A stretch of 64,000 bases of DNA from Rariloculus sp963665575 (lineage in GTDB: Bacteria > Pseudomonadota > Gammaproteobacteria > Steroidobacterales > Rariloculaceae): contig CAXXDW010000003.1 in the NCBI GenBank assembly GCA_963665575.2, forward strand, positions 372,001 through 436,000, given 5' to 3'. The notes beneath the pieces were generated by a model, which saw only the letters and a program-made list of their open reading frames with translations, was not told the origin of the DNA and searched no databases. Positions within the stretch are counted from its first letter, which is position 1, and every line of letters begins with the position of its first letter. This document shows positions 26,345 through 35,040 of this stretch, piece by piece. A program made the position numbers and the translations under genes.

Positions 26345-28453
26345 CTACTTCGCCAGCGGATCGGGCCGCACCTGGAAGTGCACGACGAGCGGTCGCGAGC
26401 CCTGCCCGCCTTCCATGAGCCAGGGCGTTCGGTCGCCGCTCGGAACCCAGAGGCCACGGCCCTTCCAACCGGCCTCCGGGTCGTCGATACGGCCCTCGAA
26501 ACCCTTCGTGTAAAAGCCCATGGGATAGGGAATCCGCATCGTCACGAACTCGCCGTCAACGAAAGCGTGTACGCCGTCGAAGAGGTTGCCGGTCGCAATC
26601 GGCGTGTTGGCGCCGAGACCGGAGGCGTTGCGCTGATCCACCCAGGTGTAGTAGCTCGACTCGACGCTGAATTCGGGCAGTTCCGGAAAGCCCGGCCCCG
26701 GAAAGCGATGGAAAGTCCAGCCTTCGGGACAATGATCGCCCGTAGCCGTCGGACCGTTCAGCGGCCCCTCACACTTGCTGCGGTCGAACTCGCCGAGGTG
26801 CCCGCTGCCTAGCGACACCCAGATCACGCCGTTGCGATCGATGTCCGCGCCGCGCGAGGCGAAGCCCGGCAGCGGAACGCTGTAGGCCTCGGCAAGCGTC
26901 GTCTCCGGCGGATTCGGCCCGGGATCGAGACGCACAACCCCGCCCGGAAACGTGAAGCTCCAGGATCCCCAGATCGACCCGTCGGCAGGATTCGGCATGA
27001 CCGCGTAGAAGCGCGCCGGGATTCGCATGTCGAGTTCGGGATTCAACGGCTCGCCGGGCTCGACCCAGTCATCGCGCTGGCCATTGCCGTTGGTGTCGAG
27101 GATCGCGGGCGCCCAGCCCTGCGAGCTCACGTAATCACCGGTCTCGAGGAACTTGTCGGTATCGAGCCAGCCGACCACGTCGCCGCCGCCGCTGGTCCAC
27201 AGCGTGTTGTAGGCGTCCTCGGCGAATTGCAGGTGATGCGTCCCGTAGCAGGTATCGATGAAGCTGTACTCACCGGTTTCCTGATCGTAGACGGACAACT
27301 GCCTTCCCGAGCGCGTGGTCGGGAACAGTTGCGCGGACGGGTGATCGGAGCCTTCCCGGCAGAAATCGGGGTTATCGGGACCGCGCACGCGGGCCGTGTA
27401 CCAGACCCGGCCATCCTGATCGAGCATCGGGTTATGGGCGTTTGCCTGACTGTCCCAGATTCTCTCCTCGCCCCAGTACGGCGACGGTTGACCGATCGGG
27501 TCGTCGTTCGTCGTCGGCGTGTCCGGATCCATGACGGGCGCGAAGAACGTGGTATCGCTGTTCGTCACGGGGTCGAGGATGGGAAAGTTGTCGGTGCTGA
27601 GTTCGGGTGCACCGTATATCCGGCCATAGGCGTTGACGGTCGGATCGCGGCGATCGGTCGTCGACAGATCGTGCAGATAGGACTTCTCATCGGCCCAGTC
27701 CCTGACCGTCGCGACGACGTTGCGCTCGAGGCCCTCGGGGCGCTCGGGAATATACGTCGGCGTCTCGCCGGCCGCGATTCGGTCCGTCCAGTCGGCGAGA
27801 TACTTGAACGGTACGCCGTTCAGCCGCTGCGCGAGCGGTGCGATCATTTGCCGCGCCGCCTGACCGGACTGCACGCGTCGAATCCATTGTTCCTCGGAGG
27901 ACGCGATATCGCTGAATACCTCCGGGATCGTGCGCGTGGAGAGCTGGCCGATCTGATGGCAGCCAACGCAGGTCTGGTTCTTCATGACGGCGAGATACTC
28001 GTTCATGCCGCCGGCCAGATGCGCAACTTCGCTCTCATCGGGCAAATGCATCATCGCGTACCACGCGGCGGCCGGGTAAACCTGCGCGGCGACCTCGGCG
28101 TTCGGCGCGACGACGGCATTCAGGTCTAGGGTGTCGCCCGGCGTAGCTGCAACCTTGTCGGAGTCCGCAAGCCCGTAGCCACGCACCCAGACATCGAAGT
28201 CGGCCTCGGGCAGATCGGGGACCACGTAGCGGCCTTCGTCGTCGGTGACGACAATCCTCGCGTAACGGGTGACGAAATCATCCGTTTCGGCGATGACCCA
28301 GACGCCTGCTTCCGGGCCGTTTTCGCTCGTGACGGTGCCGCCGATGTCATCGGCGTCGACGTCAACGCCCTGGGCTCGGGCACCCGCTGCCCAAACGATC
28401 ATTATTGAAGCGAAAACAGCCAGAAATCGCCGGAAACCTGTTGATGCGGACAT
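26345..28453 (-). CDS. Exported heme c protein: carboxypeptidase-regulatory-like domain, cytochrome domain, propeller
   Basis: 702 residues. Signal peptide to about 28; residues 35-115 form a CarboxypepD_reg-like beta-sandwich (IGGTVTSENGPEAGVWVIAE, GRYVVPDLPEADFDVWVRGY); C162-V-G-C165-H166 starts a heme c domain with FSDIASSEEQWIRRVQSG; the remainder is a propeller resembling virginiamycin-B-lyase-like repeats (THHLQFAEDAYNTLWTSGGG, SRGADIDRNGVIWVSLGSGH). The combination suggests a periplasmic electron-transfer or binding protein. The ATG at 28453 has ggaggag seven bases upstream. It is the promoter-proximal gene of the five-gene exported operon, and divergent from the DUF6152 gene at 28640. 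Confidence 0.8.
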   Translation of the reverse strand: MSASTGFRRFLAVFASIMIVWAAGARAQGVDVDADDIGGTVTSENGPEAGVWVIAETDDFVTRYARIVVTDDEGRYVVPDLPEADFDVWVRGYGLADSDKVAATPGDTLDLNAVVAPNAEVAAQVYPAAAWYAMMHLPDESEVAHLAGGMNEYLAVMKNQTCVGCHQIGQLSTRTIPEVFSDIASSEEQWIRRVQSGQAARQMIAPLAQRLNGVPFKYLADWTDRIAAGETPTYIPERPEGLERNVVATVRDWADEKSYLHDLSTTDRRDPTVNAYGRIYGAPELSTDNFPILDPVTNSDTTFFAPVMDPDTPTTNDDPIGQPSPYWGEERIWDSQANAHNPMLDQDGRVWYTARVRGPDNPDFCREGSDHPSAQLFPTTRSGRQLSVYDQETGEYSFIDTCYGTHHLQFAEDAYNTLWTSGGGDVVGWLDTDKFLETGDYVSSQGWAPAILDTNGNGQRDDWVEPGEPLNPELDMRIPARFYAVMPNPADGSIWGSWSFTFPGGVVRLDPGPNPPETTLAEAYSVPLPGFASRGADIDRNGVIWVSLGSGHLGEFDRSKCEGPLNGPTATGDHCPEGWTFHRFPGPGFPELPEFSVESSYYTWVDQRNASGLGANTPIATGNLFDGVHAFVDGEFVTMRIPYPMGFYTKGFEGRIDDPEAGWKGRGLWVPSGDRTPWLMEGGQGSRPLVVHFQVRPDPLAK

Positions 28454-28639
28454 GCCGATCTCCTCCCGTTTCAGCTCGTCGCGGCGGGTCGCCGCTCGCC
28501 CGATTCTACCCCATCAATGGCGCTGATCCGGGTACCCGCACTGCTTCGGGTCCGGCATGCGGAGGTTCCGCTGTGGCCGCCGGCAGTCTGCTATATTGAG
28601 GCCGTTTGGCAGGCAATAAACTGCGGAGGCGTGGCAATC

Positions 28640-29044
28640 ATGAACGTATTGCAGAGAATCCTGTCCCTTTTGACTGCCGCAGGGTTGCTCGCGGCAGCGT
28701 TTTCGGCTTCGGCACACCACTCGCGCGCGCTGCACTTCGACATCGAGCAGGAAATCACCCGCGAAGGCGTCGTTTCGAGCTGGCAATGGCGCAATCCGCA
28801 TCCCTTCATCTTTCTCGATGTCGCCACGGCGAGCGGCGAGACGGAAACCTGGGCCGTGGAACTTCCCAACACTGTTGCCATGACCCGCCGGGGATGGACG
28901 CCGGAAACGGTCGCCGTGGGGGACCACCTGACCATAACCGGATCGCCGGGCAGGGACGGCCGAAGGATCATGACGCTGAGCAGCGCGCACCGCGCCGAAG
29001 ACGGCTGGGAGTGGCGCGGCTTCGGTTTTCGCAATAACGACTAG
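28640..29044 (+). CDS. Secreted DUF6152 protein
   Basis: 134 residues: signal peptide ending FSASA, then HHSRALHFDIEQE. Cleavage after ASA would give a mature chain starting His-His. WRNPHPFIFLDV and GWTPETVAVGDHLTITGSPG are the conserved DUF6152 blocks. Function unknown; periplasmic by inference. The ATG at 28640 has ggagg about eleven bases upstream. A TATATT hexamer at 28591-28596 is a candidate -10. The partner-domain gene follows after 13 bases, the split form of the fusion at 263-1279. Confidence 0.85.
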   Translation: MNVLQRILSLLTAAGLLAAAFSASAHHSRALHFDIEQEITREGVVSSWQWRNPHPFIFLDVATASGETETWAVELPNTVAMTRRGWTPETVAVGDHLTITGSPGRDGRRIMTLSSAHRAEDGWEWRGFGFRNND

Positions 29045-29057
29045 TCCGGGGGCGATC

Positions 29058-29759
29058 ATGAACATCACACGGCAATCGCGGCATGCGCTGGCAGCCGGCA
29101 TCGCTCTGACTGCGCTGATCGCGGCCAACGCGGCAACAGCGCAACAGGACTTTTGGGGCTACTGGGAACCGGTGATACACGAAGACGCGCGTTACCGCGG
29201 CGGCGAAGGAGCTCACAAGGGCGACTACGCGGGTATCCCCCTGAACGCCGAGGGCCGAAGGGTGGCCGATGCCTGGGATCCGGACGAATACTATCTGCCG
29301 GAACTGCAGTGCGCGCCTCACGGCGCGGCCTACATCATGCGCGGGCCGGTGCGTTTTCGTTTTGACCATGAAGACGCCAACACGATCCTGATGCGCATGG
29401 AGCTGCAGGAACAGGAACGCAGGTTCTACCTCGACGGCCGCGAATGGCCCGGCGGGGAGCTCGAATGGCAGGGGCATTCGACGGCTCGCTGGGAGGGCGA
29501 GACGCTGACCGTCGTAACGACGTACATGCGGCCGCGGTATCTGCGGCGCAACGGCGTCCCGCACAGTGAGAATGCCGTAATGAGGGAACACTACGTGCGC
29601 CACGGCGACTACCTGACGGTCATTGCGGTCGTCGAGGATCCGCAATACCTGACGGGACCGTTCGTGCGCAGCAGCACGTTCGTGAAGACCGAACCGTTCG
29701 AGTTCATTCCGTACCCCTGCGAGCCGATCATCTGGCCGAACGGCGTACCGGGAGTTTGA
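29058..29759 (+). CDS. Secreted protein with the DUF6152-partner domain
   Basis: 233 residues. Signal peptide to about residue 28. The domain matches the second half of the protein at 263-1279 and that at 36409-37410: PELQCAPHGAAYIM, then EWQGHSTARWEGETLTVVTT, VPHSENAVMREHY, VVEDPQYLTGPF, and a C-terminal Cys in FIPYPCEPI. I remember this domain (GHSxGRWEGDTLVVDT type) as widespread and uncharacterised. Two conserved Cys could form a disulfide. It is cotranscribed with the DUF6152 gene 13 bases upstream. Confidence 0.75.
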   Translation: MNITRQSRHALAAGIALTALIAANAATAQQDFWGYWEPVIHEDARYRGGEGAHKGDYAGIPLNAEGRRVADAWDPDEYYLPELQCAPHGAAYIMRGPVRFRFDHEDANTILMRMELQEQERRFYLDGREWPGGELEWQGHSTARWEGETLTVVTTYMRPRYLRRNGVPHSENAVMREHYVRHGDYLTVIAVVEDPQYLTGPFVRSSTFVKTEPFEFIPYPCEPIIWPNGVPGV

Positions 29760-29901
29760 GCGCGATCTTCAGGCAACACCCGCTGGCGCCACCTATCGGC
29801 GCTGCTGCCAGGTTCCAACGGCAAGTACGCATCGACAGTTCACGCTGCCGCGCTCGCCTGCGGCGGCACCGGAGTATCCCGACGCATCAGTGGAGAAAAG
29901 C

Positions 29902-31560
29902 ATGACAAGACCGAACGGACTGACAGCATTCGCGCTCGTCACTCAGCTCGTCCCTTTCGCCGGTCTCGCGGCCGCCGAATGCGGCGCCATCGCCGAGCAT
30001 GCGCCCGACGGCATGACGATCATGGAAGCGACGGCGGTGCCGGCGTCCGGTGACGCGCCGATCGCTCACTGCCTCGTGCGCGGCCGCATGGCCGAGCGGG
30101 TCGGCAGCGACGGCCACGCCTACGCGATTTCCTTCGAGCTCCGCCTGCCGGATGACTGGACGGGCCGGTTCGCTCACCAGTTCAATGGCGGCAACGACGG
30201 CGCGGTCGTACCGGCTTTCGGCCGCTTGAACGTACAGCCCGATGGCGACAGCGCACTCGCACGAGGCTTCGCGGTCGTCTCGAGCGATGCCGGCCATGAC
30301 GGCTCGGCGCATCCCGAAGCCGGGCTTGCCGGTGGCAACATCTTCGGTTTCGAATTCGAGGCGCGCCGGGACTACGGCTACGGCGCCGTTGCCAAGCTGC
30401 ATCCGGCCGCCATCGCCCTGACGGAGGCCTACTACGAAGCGCCGGTTCAATACAGCTACGGGTTCGGCAGCTCCAACGGCGGGCGTCACGCCCTCGTGGC
30501 CGCGAGCCGCATGGCGGAGTCCTTCGACGGCCTCATTGCCGGCTATCCCGGCTACAGGCTCCCGCGTGCGGCGATCCAGCACGCATGGGATGTTCAGACG
30601 TTTCGCAGCGTTGGCGACAGCCTGGCGGAAGCCTTCTCACGCGACGAAATGGACATCGTTGCCGCGCATATCCTGCGTGCCTGCGACGGGCTTGACGGCC
30701 TCGACGATGCGCTCATCTTCGACATCGACGCCTGCCAGACCGCATTCGACCCCGCGTCGCTCACGTGCGGGTCGGGTACATCTGAAGATTGTCTGCCGGA
30801 ATCCAAGGTCGCGGCGCTCGTGCGAATATTCGGCGGCCCGCGCAACAACGCCGGCGAACAGCTCTACAGCGAGTGGGACTGGGACACCGGCATCGCTTCC
30901 GACGGTTGGAGAAGCTGGAAACTCGAGAGCCCCGTGCCAGCATGGGACCATCGGCCGATCATCGCCGTGATGGGGGCGGGATCCCTGGCCCAGGTGTTCA
31001 CGACGCCGGCGACGCCATTGGCCGGCGACCCGGCGAGCCTCGAGGCCTTCCTCATGGCGTTCGATTTCGATACCGACGCACCGAAAGTCGACGCGACGAG
31101 CGCCGACTTCCCCGAGTCCGCAATGCAGATCATGTCGCCGCCCGACGCCGACTCACCGTCGCTCGAAGCGTTCGAGGCGGCCGGCAGCAAGCTGATCGTT
31201 TTTCACGGCGTTTCCGACCCGGTTTTTTCGTTCCGCGATACCGTCAACTGGTACGCCAGGCTGCTCGAGAACAACCCCGACGCGGTCGGTTTCACCCGCC
31301 TCTACGCGGTACCTGGCATGCCGCACGGTCCCGGCGGCGTTGCACCGGACCGTTTCGACATGCTGAGTGCGCTCGTCGACTGGGTCGAACAGGATCGCGC
31401 ACCAGGTCCCGTCTTCGCGACGGTAAGAGAAGGCAACGAGGCCGCGCCCGAAAGCTTGCGCGGGGCCACCCGGAAGCTCTGCCCATGGCCTGCGGTCGCT
31501 CGGTACTCGGGGGACGACCCGTCCTCGGCCGACTCGTTTAGCTGCAGCGACACGCAATAG
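29902..31560 (+). CDS. Tannase/feruloyl-esterase-family hydrolase lacking the active-site disulfide
   Basis: 552 residues, normal for the family, with a signal peptide to about 26. The nucleophile elbow is G189-S190-S191-N-G-G, the acid is probably D438 in HGVSDPVF, and the His is H474 in PGMPHGPGG. Tannases and feruloyl esterases normally have Cys just before the Ser and just after the His (the CS-D-HC motif), joined by a disulfide. Here both positions have changed together, to Ser190 and Gly475. Other Cys pairs remain (for example C277 and C288, C296). It probably hydrolyses esters of phenolic acids, but the substrate is open. The ATG at 29902 has ggag six bases upstream; a GTG four codons earlier is an alternative. 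Confidence 0.82.
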   Translation: MTRPNGLTAFALVTQLVPFAGLAAAECGAIAEHAPDGMTIMEATAVPASGDAPIAHCLVRGRMAERVGSDGHAYAISFELRLPDDWTGRFAHQFNGGNDGAVVPAFGRLNVQPDGDSALARGFAVVSSDAGHDGSAHPEAGLAGGNIFGFEFEARRDYGYGAVAKLHPAAIALTEAYYEAPVQYSYGFGSSNGGRHALVAASRMAESFDGLIAGYPGYRLPRAAIQHAWDVQTFRSVGDSLAEAFSRDEMDIVAAHILRACDGLDGLDDALIFDIDACQTAFDPASLTCGSGTSEDCLPESKVAALVRIFGGPRNNAGEQLYSEWDWDTGIASDGWRSWKLESPVPAWDHRPIIAVMGAGSLAQVFTTPATPLAGDPASLEAFLMAFDFDTDAPKVDATSADFPESAMQIMSPPDADSPSLEAFEAAGSKLIVFHGVSDPVFSFRDTVNWYARLLENNPDAVGFTRLYAVPGMPHGPGGVAPDRFDMLSALVDWVEQDRAPGPVFATVREGNEAAPESLRGATRKLCPWPAVARYSGDDPSSADSFSCSDTQ

Positions 31561-31641
31561 CCGTCTACGCGAGGCGCAGGCAATCGAGTAACCCGCCCGG
31601 AACCTGGCCATCGCTGCGGCGACGGCGCACGTACCTGACCG

Positions 31642-31720
31642 GGCAAACGCAGGCACGTGGCGTTCGGGTCCGCGGCAAACGCTTGCATGTGGCGCCCGGG
31701 TCCTCGGCAAACGCGTTACA
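31642..31720. repeat. Short tandem repeat, 32-base period, upstream of propeller gene
   Basis: Units at 31642-31673 and 31674-31705 both open ggcaaacgc and run through gtggcg and cgggtcc; a third partial copy (ggcaaacgcg) starts at 31706. The array ends about 45 bases before the ATG at 31764, so it lies in the probable promoter or leader of that gene. The role is unknown. Confidence 0.7.
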
Positions 31721-31763
31721 CTGCCGAATCGCCACAGTGTTTCAGTGCAGGGGGATCGAAATC

Positions 31764-32804
31764 ATGAAACCTTCCGTCCGTCTCACTCCTTATCGCCTGG
31801 GATGCGCGGCCGTTGCCCTGGCCATGCTCACGGCCGGTTTGGCACAGGCTCAGATCCGGGTTCTGCAAACGAACTCCCGGGACTCGATCCTCCACCTCAT
31901 CGATCCCGAAACCCAGCAGATCGTAGGGGAAATCCAGGACATCCCCGTCGCCCACGGCGTCACCGCGGCGCCGGACGGCAGCCGCATCTACGTGAGCGGC
32001 GAAGCCGAGACCGCCTTGAAGGTCTACGACTCCGAAACACTCGAACTCATCAAGAGCATCCCGCTGTCGGCGCGGCCGAACAACATCTCGATCACACCTG
32101 ACGGCAACAAGCTCTACGTCGCCATCATCGCGCCGCCGGGCGCGATCGACGTCATCGACACGGTCGCGCTCGAGAACGTCAAGACCATCGACGTGCCAGG
32201 GGGCATTCACAACATCTATGTCACACCGGACGGCCGAAACGTCATCGCCGGTTCCATCGGCGGACGGCGGCTCACAGTCCTCGACACCGCCACGGACGAG
32301 GAAGTCTGGGCGTGGGAAGGCGAGGCAATCCGCCCTGTCACGATGACGACGAAGCCCGATGGCTCAACGGACAAGCTCTACATCCAGGTATCGGGGCATC
32401 ACGGTTTCGTGGAATTCGACTGGGATGCGCGGCAGGAAGTCACGCGCATCACGCAACCCGACGTGCCGCCCGAGGAACGCTACGACAGCCACTACAACGG
32501 AGCGCCCGCACACGGCATCGGCGTGTCTCCGGACGGCACGACGCTGTGGTCGACGAGCCGCATGAACAGCCACGTCTACGTTTATTCGCTGCCCGACCTC
32601 GAACTCGTGACGGGAATCCGGACCGGAACCGATCCGGACTGGGTGACGTTCACGCCCGACAACAGGTACGCCTACGTGGCGAACGCCGTCTCGAACAGCG
32701 TTTCGGTCATCGACATGGCAAGCTACGAGGAAATCACGCAGATTTCCGTGGGCGAGTCGCCAAAGCGAAACACGATCCTCAGGCTGCCGGGCACAGATCA
32801 CTAG
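31764..32804 (+). CDS. Exported YncE-like beta-propeller protein
   Basis: 346 residues. Signal peptide (ALAMLTAGLAQAQ), then seven YVTN/YncE-type blades: RIYVSGEAETALKVYDSETL, NNISITPDGNKLYVAI, HNIYVTPDGRNVIAG, GVSPDGTTLWSTSRMN, and RYAYVANAVSNSVSVIDMAS. Such proteins often serve as periplasmic binding or scaffold partners of redox enzymes; no catalytic motif is seen. The ATG at 31764 has aggggga about nine bases upstream. A heme c lipoprotein gene follows with no gap, suggesting one unit. Confidence 0.82.
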   Translation: MKPSVRLTPYRLGCAAVALAMLTAGLAQAQIRVLQTNSRDSILHLIDPETQQIVGEIQDIPVAHGVTAAPDGSRIYVSGEAETALKVYDSETLELIKSIPLSARPNNISITPDGNKLYVAIIAPPGAIDVIDTVALENVKTIDVPGGIHNIYVTPDGRNVIAGSIGGRRLTVLDTATDEEVWAWEGEAIRPVTMTTKPDGSTDKLYIQVSGHHGFVEFDWDARQEVTRITQPDVPPEERYDSHYNGAPAHGIGVSPDGTTLWSTSRMNSHVYVYSLPDLELVTGIRTGTDPDWVTFTPDNRYAYVANAVSNSVSVIDMASYEEITQISVGESPKRNTILRLPGTDH

Positions 32805-33293
32805 TTGAGGCCGTTTCTTCAAGCATGGCGCAGCTTGCTGGCCGGCCGGATCGTACTCTGCGCAGTCTCGGCCGTTCTCGTCGGCTGCGCGAACCAATCG
32901 CCGCGACCCGGCACTGCTGCGGCGCCTGAGCGGTTGCGGGAGTCGTCGCCGGCAGCCGTGCCGGTTTCGCGTTCGGCACCCGAGCCTCGCGCCGAACCGG
33001 AATCCGAACCGGAGGCGATTCGAAGGGGTGGCGCAACCGCCGTGCCGGCAATCGACCTCGCCGTGGACGCCGGCGTCGAACTGCCCGCCGGTCCCGGCCG
33101 TGACCTCCTCGTCTCAGCCTGCCTCGATTGCCACGACCTCGGCGGACTCACGCTTTTCAGCAGCTTCTACACGCGCGACGACTGGCACACGCTCGTACTG
33201 ACGATGGTCGAGACGGGTGCGAGCATCGCTCCTGCGGATGTCGAAGCGATCTCCGATTACCTTGGCCGACACTTCGGCATCGGATCGCCCTGA
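32805..33293 (+). CDS. Small heme c lipoprotein
   Basis: 162 residues if the TTG directly after the preceding stop is used. A lipobox (VLVGC28) is followed by a Pro/Glu/Arg-rich linker (35-80) and a short cytochrome-like domain with C106-L-D-C109-H110. TRDDWHTLVLTMVETGA and ADVEAISDYLGRHFG are typical of small class I cytochromes with a missing or distant Met ligand. It probably carries electrons at the membrane beside the propeller encoded just upstream. The start codon is uncertain, as no ribosome site or ATG precedes the signal peptide. Confidence 0.7.
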   Translation: MRPFLQAWRSLLAGRIVLCAVSAVLVGCANQSPRPGTAAAPERLRESSPAAVPVSRSAPEPRAEPESEPEAIRRGGATAVPAIDLAVDAGVELPAGPGRDLLVSACLDCHDLGGLTLFSSFYTRDDWHTLVLTMVETGASIAPADVEAISDYLGRHFGIGSP

Positions 33294-33338
33294 GCGGATT
33301 CGGGACCGATTCTCCGACGGGCTTGCCCGCCGCCGGCC

Positions 33339-33490
33339 GCGGCTTGCGACTGCACGGATCGTTTCGATCGGCTCAGGCCGCGTCGGACAGTGACGTCTTG
33401 GCGTTGCACTGCGCGGCTTGCGACTGCACGGATCGTTTCGGACCACATCCGTACGATAACGTCTTGCCGGTACGCTGCGCGGTTTGCGAC
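33339..33490. repeat. Imperfect direct repeats in a convergent gap
   Basis: A 28-base block beginning gcggcttgcgactgcacgg occurs identically at 33339-33366 and 33413-33440, with a third partial copy (gcggtttgcgac) at 33479-33490. The segment acgtcttg also repeats, at 33393 and 33459. Spacing is 74 then 66 bases. The block fills the gap between the stops of the heme lipoprotein (plus) and the amidase (minus). No reading frame or hairpin explains it. Confidence 0.75.
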
Positions 33491-33492
33491 AG

Positions 33493-34377
33493 CTACAACA
33501 CCGTTTGCTCCAGACCGGTCAGCGACTCAGGCCAGTACTTCTCGAGCAGCGCGAACGCGATGGCTGCCGTTTCCGCATCGGCCATACCGGACCAGTTCGA
33601 GGGTCTGAAATGCATCTGAAACGCCCTTAGCACGGCGCGTGTCTGCGCATCGTATTCGCCCGTGGCATCGATGTCGTAGCCGTAGGCCGCGAGTGCGCGC
33701 TGCAGCAGCGCAAGATCCGGCGGTGAAGCCTCGAAGCGTTCCAGGTAGCCGGCCGCCGTGGCATCGTCGTACCACGCGCCGATACCGTGTTCATGAAGCC
33801 TGCGCCAGGGAAACTTCGGCCCGGGATCCAGTCTGCGGTTGGCGGCGATATCCGCATGCCCGACGATGTCGACGGGATCGATGCGGGGATGGCGTTCAAG
33901 GATATCAAGCAGCAATTCGATCACGAGGTCGATCTGTTCGGGATCGAAATCGCGAAACTCGCAGGCGTCCTCGGGAGTCGCTGCATCGCTCAGGAGATCC
34001 AGGCCGCTGCAGGCTGACCGGTTCACGATCTCGATACCGATCGAACTCGCGTTCAGCGCCTCGGCGCCGCGCCAGAAGCTCCGCCCGGCATGCCAGGCGC
34101 GCCGCTCTTCATCGACCAGCCGATGCACGAGCAGGCGCGATCGCGGATAGCTCGAGTCGCCGCTCTCCGGCACGAGGTAATGCGCGCTGACCGGGCGTTC
34201 GGTACGTTGCGTGAGCAGGCGCAACGACTCGGCGAAGTCCGCGGTCGTGAAGTGGATGACGACATGATCGATGCGGCTCGATTGCGTCTCGGACTCCACG
34301 TCGACGAGACGCAGCGAACTGCAGCTCGCGAGCGCCCACGAAGCCGCCGCCACAAGGATTGCTGCCCGCGACATCAT
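33493..34377 (-). CDS. amiD: N-acetylmuramoyl-L-alanine amidase lipoprotein (AmiD-like) with peptidoglycan-binding domain
   Basis: 294 residues. Lipobox LASC19 anchors it to a membrane, the outer one by analogy with AmiD. The Amidase_2 domain starts IDHVVIHFT (zinc ligand H42), with SAHYLVPESG, NASSIGIEIVN, and a second His in IVGHADIAANRRLDPGPKF. A C-terminal peptidoglycan-binding helix bundle (LALLQRALAAYGYDIDATGE, TRAVLRAFQMHF) follows at about 215-285. It cleaves the lactyl-peptide bond of peptidoglycan and helps recycle muropeptides. Two adjacent ATGs begin the frame (34377 and 34374). Confidence 0.88.
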   Translation of the reverse strand: MMSRAAILVAAASWALASCSSLRLVDVESETQSSRIDHVVIHFTTADFAESLRLLTQRTERPVSAHYLVPESGDSSYPRSRLLVHRLVDEERRAWHAGRSFWRGAEALNASSIGIEIVNRSACSGLDLLSDAATPEDACEFRDFDPEQIDLVIELLLDILERHPRIDPVDIVGHADIAANRRLDPGPKFPWRRLHEHGIGAWYDDATAAGYLERFEASPPDLALLQRALAAYGYDIDATGEYDAQTRAVLRAFQMHFRPSNWSGMADAETAAIAFALLEKYWPESLTGLEQTVL

Positions 34378-34498
34378 TCAAAACGGTACGGACTTCCCAC
34401 GGCGCGGATGATAGCACCGGGCTCGCGAGCGCCTTGATCGCCCGAATACCCGGCGATACAGTTCCCGTCACACTATTGCACGGCAGCGGAGAACCGCC

Positions 34499-34915
34499 AT
34501 GATCGAGTACACCCGTCCACGGCTGGTAACGATGCTGACTCTGATCGTCGGCGGCCTCGCCATCGTGCTTCTCGCCAGGGCGCAGTCGCAGAGCAATTTC
34601 GTCGGCGGCGAACCTGCCCGTTCGGCGACGTCAAACGTCCGTACGTCGGAACTGCGCTTCGAGGCGGGCTCGCGATCGAACTGGCACAGTCACGGCAACT
34701 TCCAGGTCATCATGGCCGAGGACGGCCGCGGGCGCACTCAGGTTCAGGGACAGTCATTGCAGGAGATGTTGCCCGGAGAACCGTTTTTCACCCCGCGCGG
34801 CGTCGTCCACTGGCACGGCGCGGCGCCCGACTCGCACATGGTGCAGCTCACGATTTCAAGCGGCGAGACGAGTTGGCTCGGACCGGTCAGCGACGAGGAC
34901 TATCTCGGGCAGTAG
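34499..34915 (+). CDS. Exported or membrane-anchored small cupin
   Basis: 138 residues. A hydrophobic N-terminus (MLTLIVGGLAIVLLARAQSQ) precedes one cupin barrel: SRSNWHSHGNFQVIMAEDGR carries the metal-type His-Ser-His motif, and FFTPRGVVHWHGAAPDSHMV the second. Single-domain cupins of this kind may bind a metal and a small ligand, or act as dioxygenases or isomerases; nothing more can be said. The ATG at 34499 has ggaga seven bases upstream. Confidence 0.8.
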   Translation: MIEYTRPRLVTMLTLIVGGLAIVLLARAQSQSNFVGGEPARSATSNVRTSELRFEAGSRSNWHSHGNFQVIMAEDGRGRTQVQGQSLQEMLPGEPFFTPRGVVHWHGAAPDSHMVQLTISSGETSWLGPVSDEDYLGQ

Positions 34916-35040
34916 CAATCGCGGTTGAGCTGTTTCGGGTGCCATGTCCGGGACAGGCGACCTGATGAACGCACGGTTGGACGACACTGCCACGGCGGCA
35001 TAGCATCGCGGCGTGCCGCACTTCTCCACGGGAGCTTCCG

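Noticed and set aside
33339..33490. Possible CRISPR-like array
   Set aside because: Only two full copies, unequal spacing (74 and 66 bases), repeat not palindromic and no cas genes.
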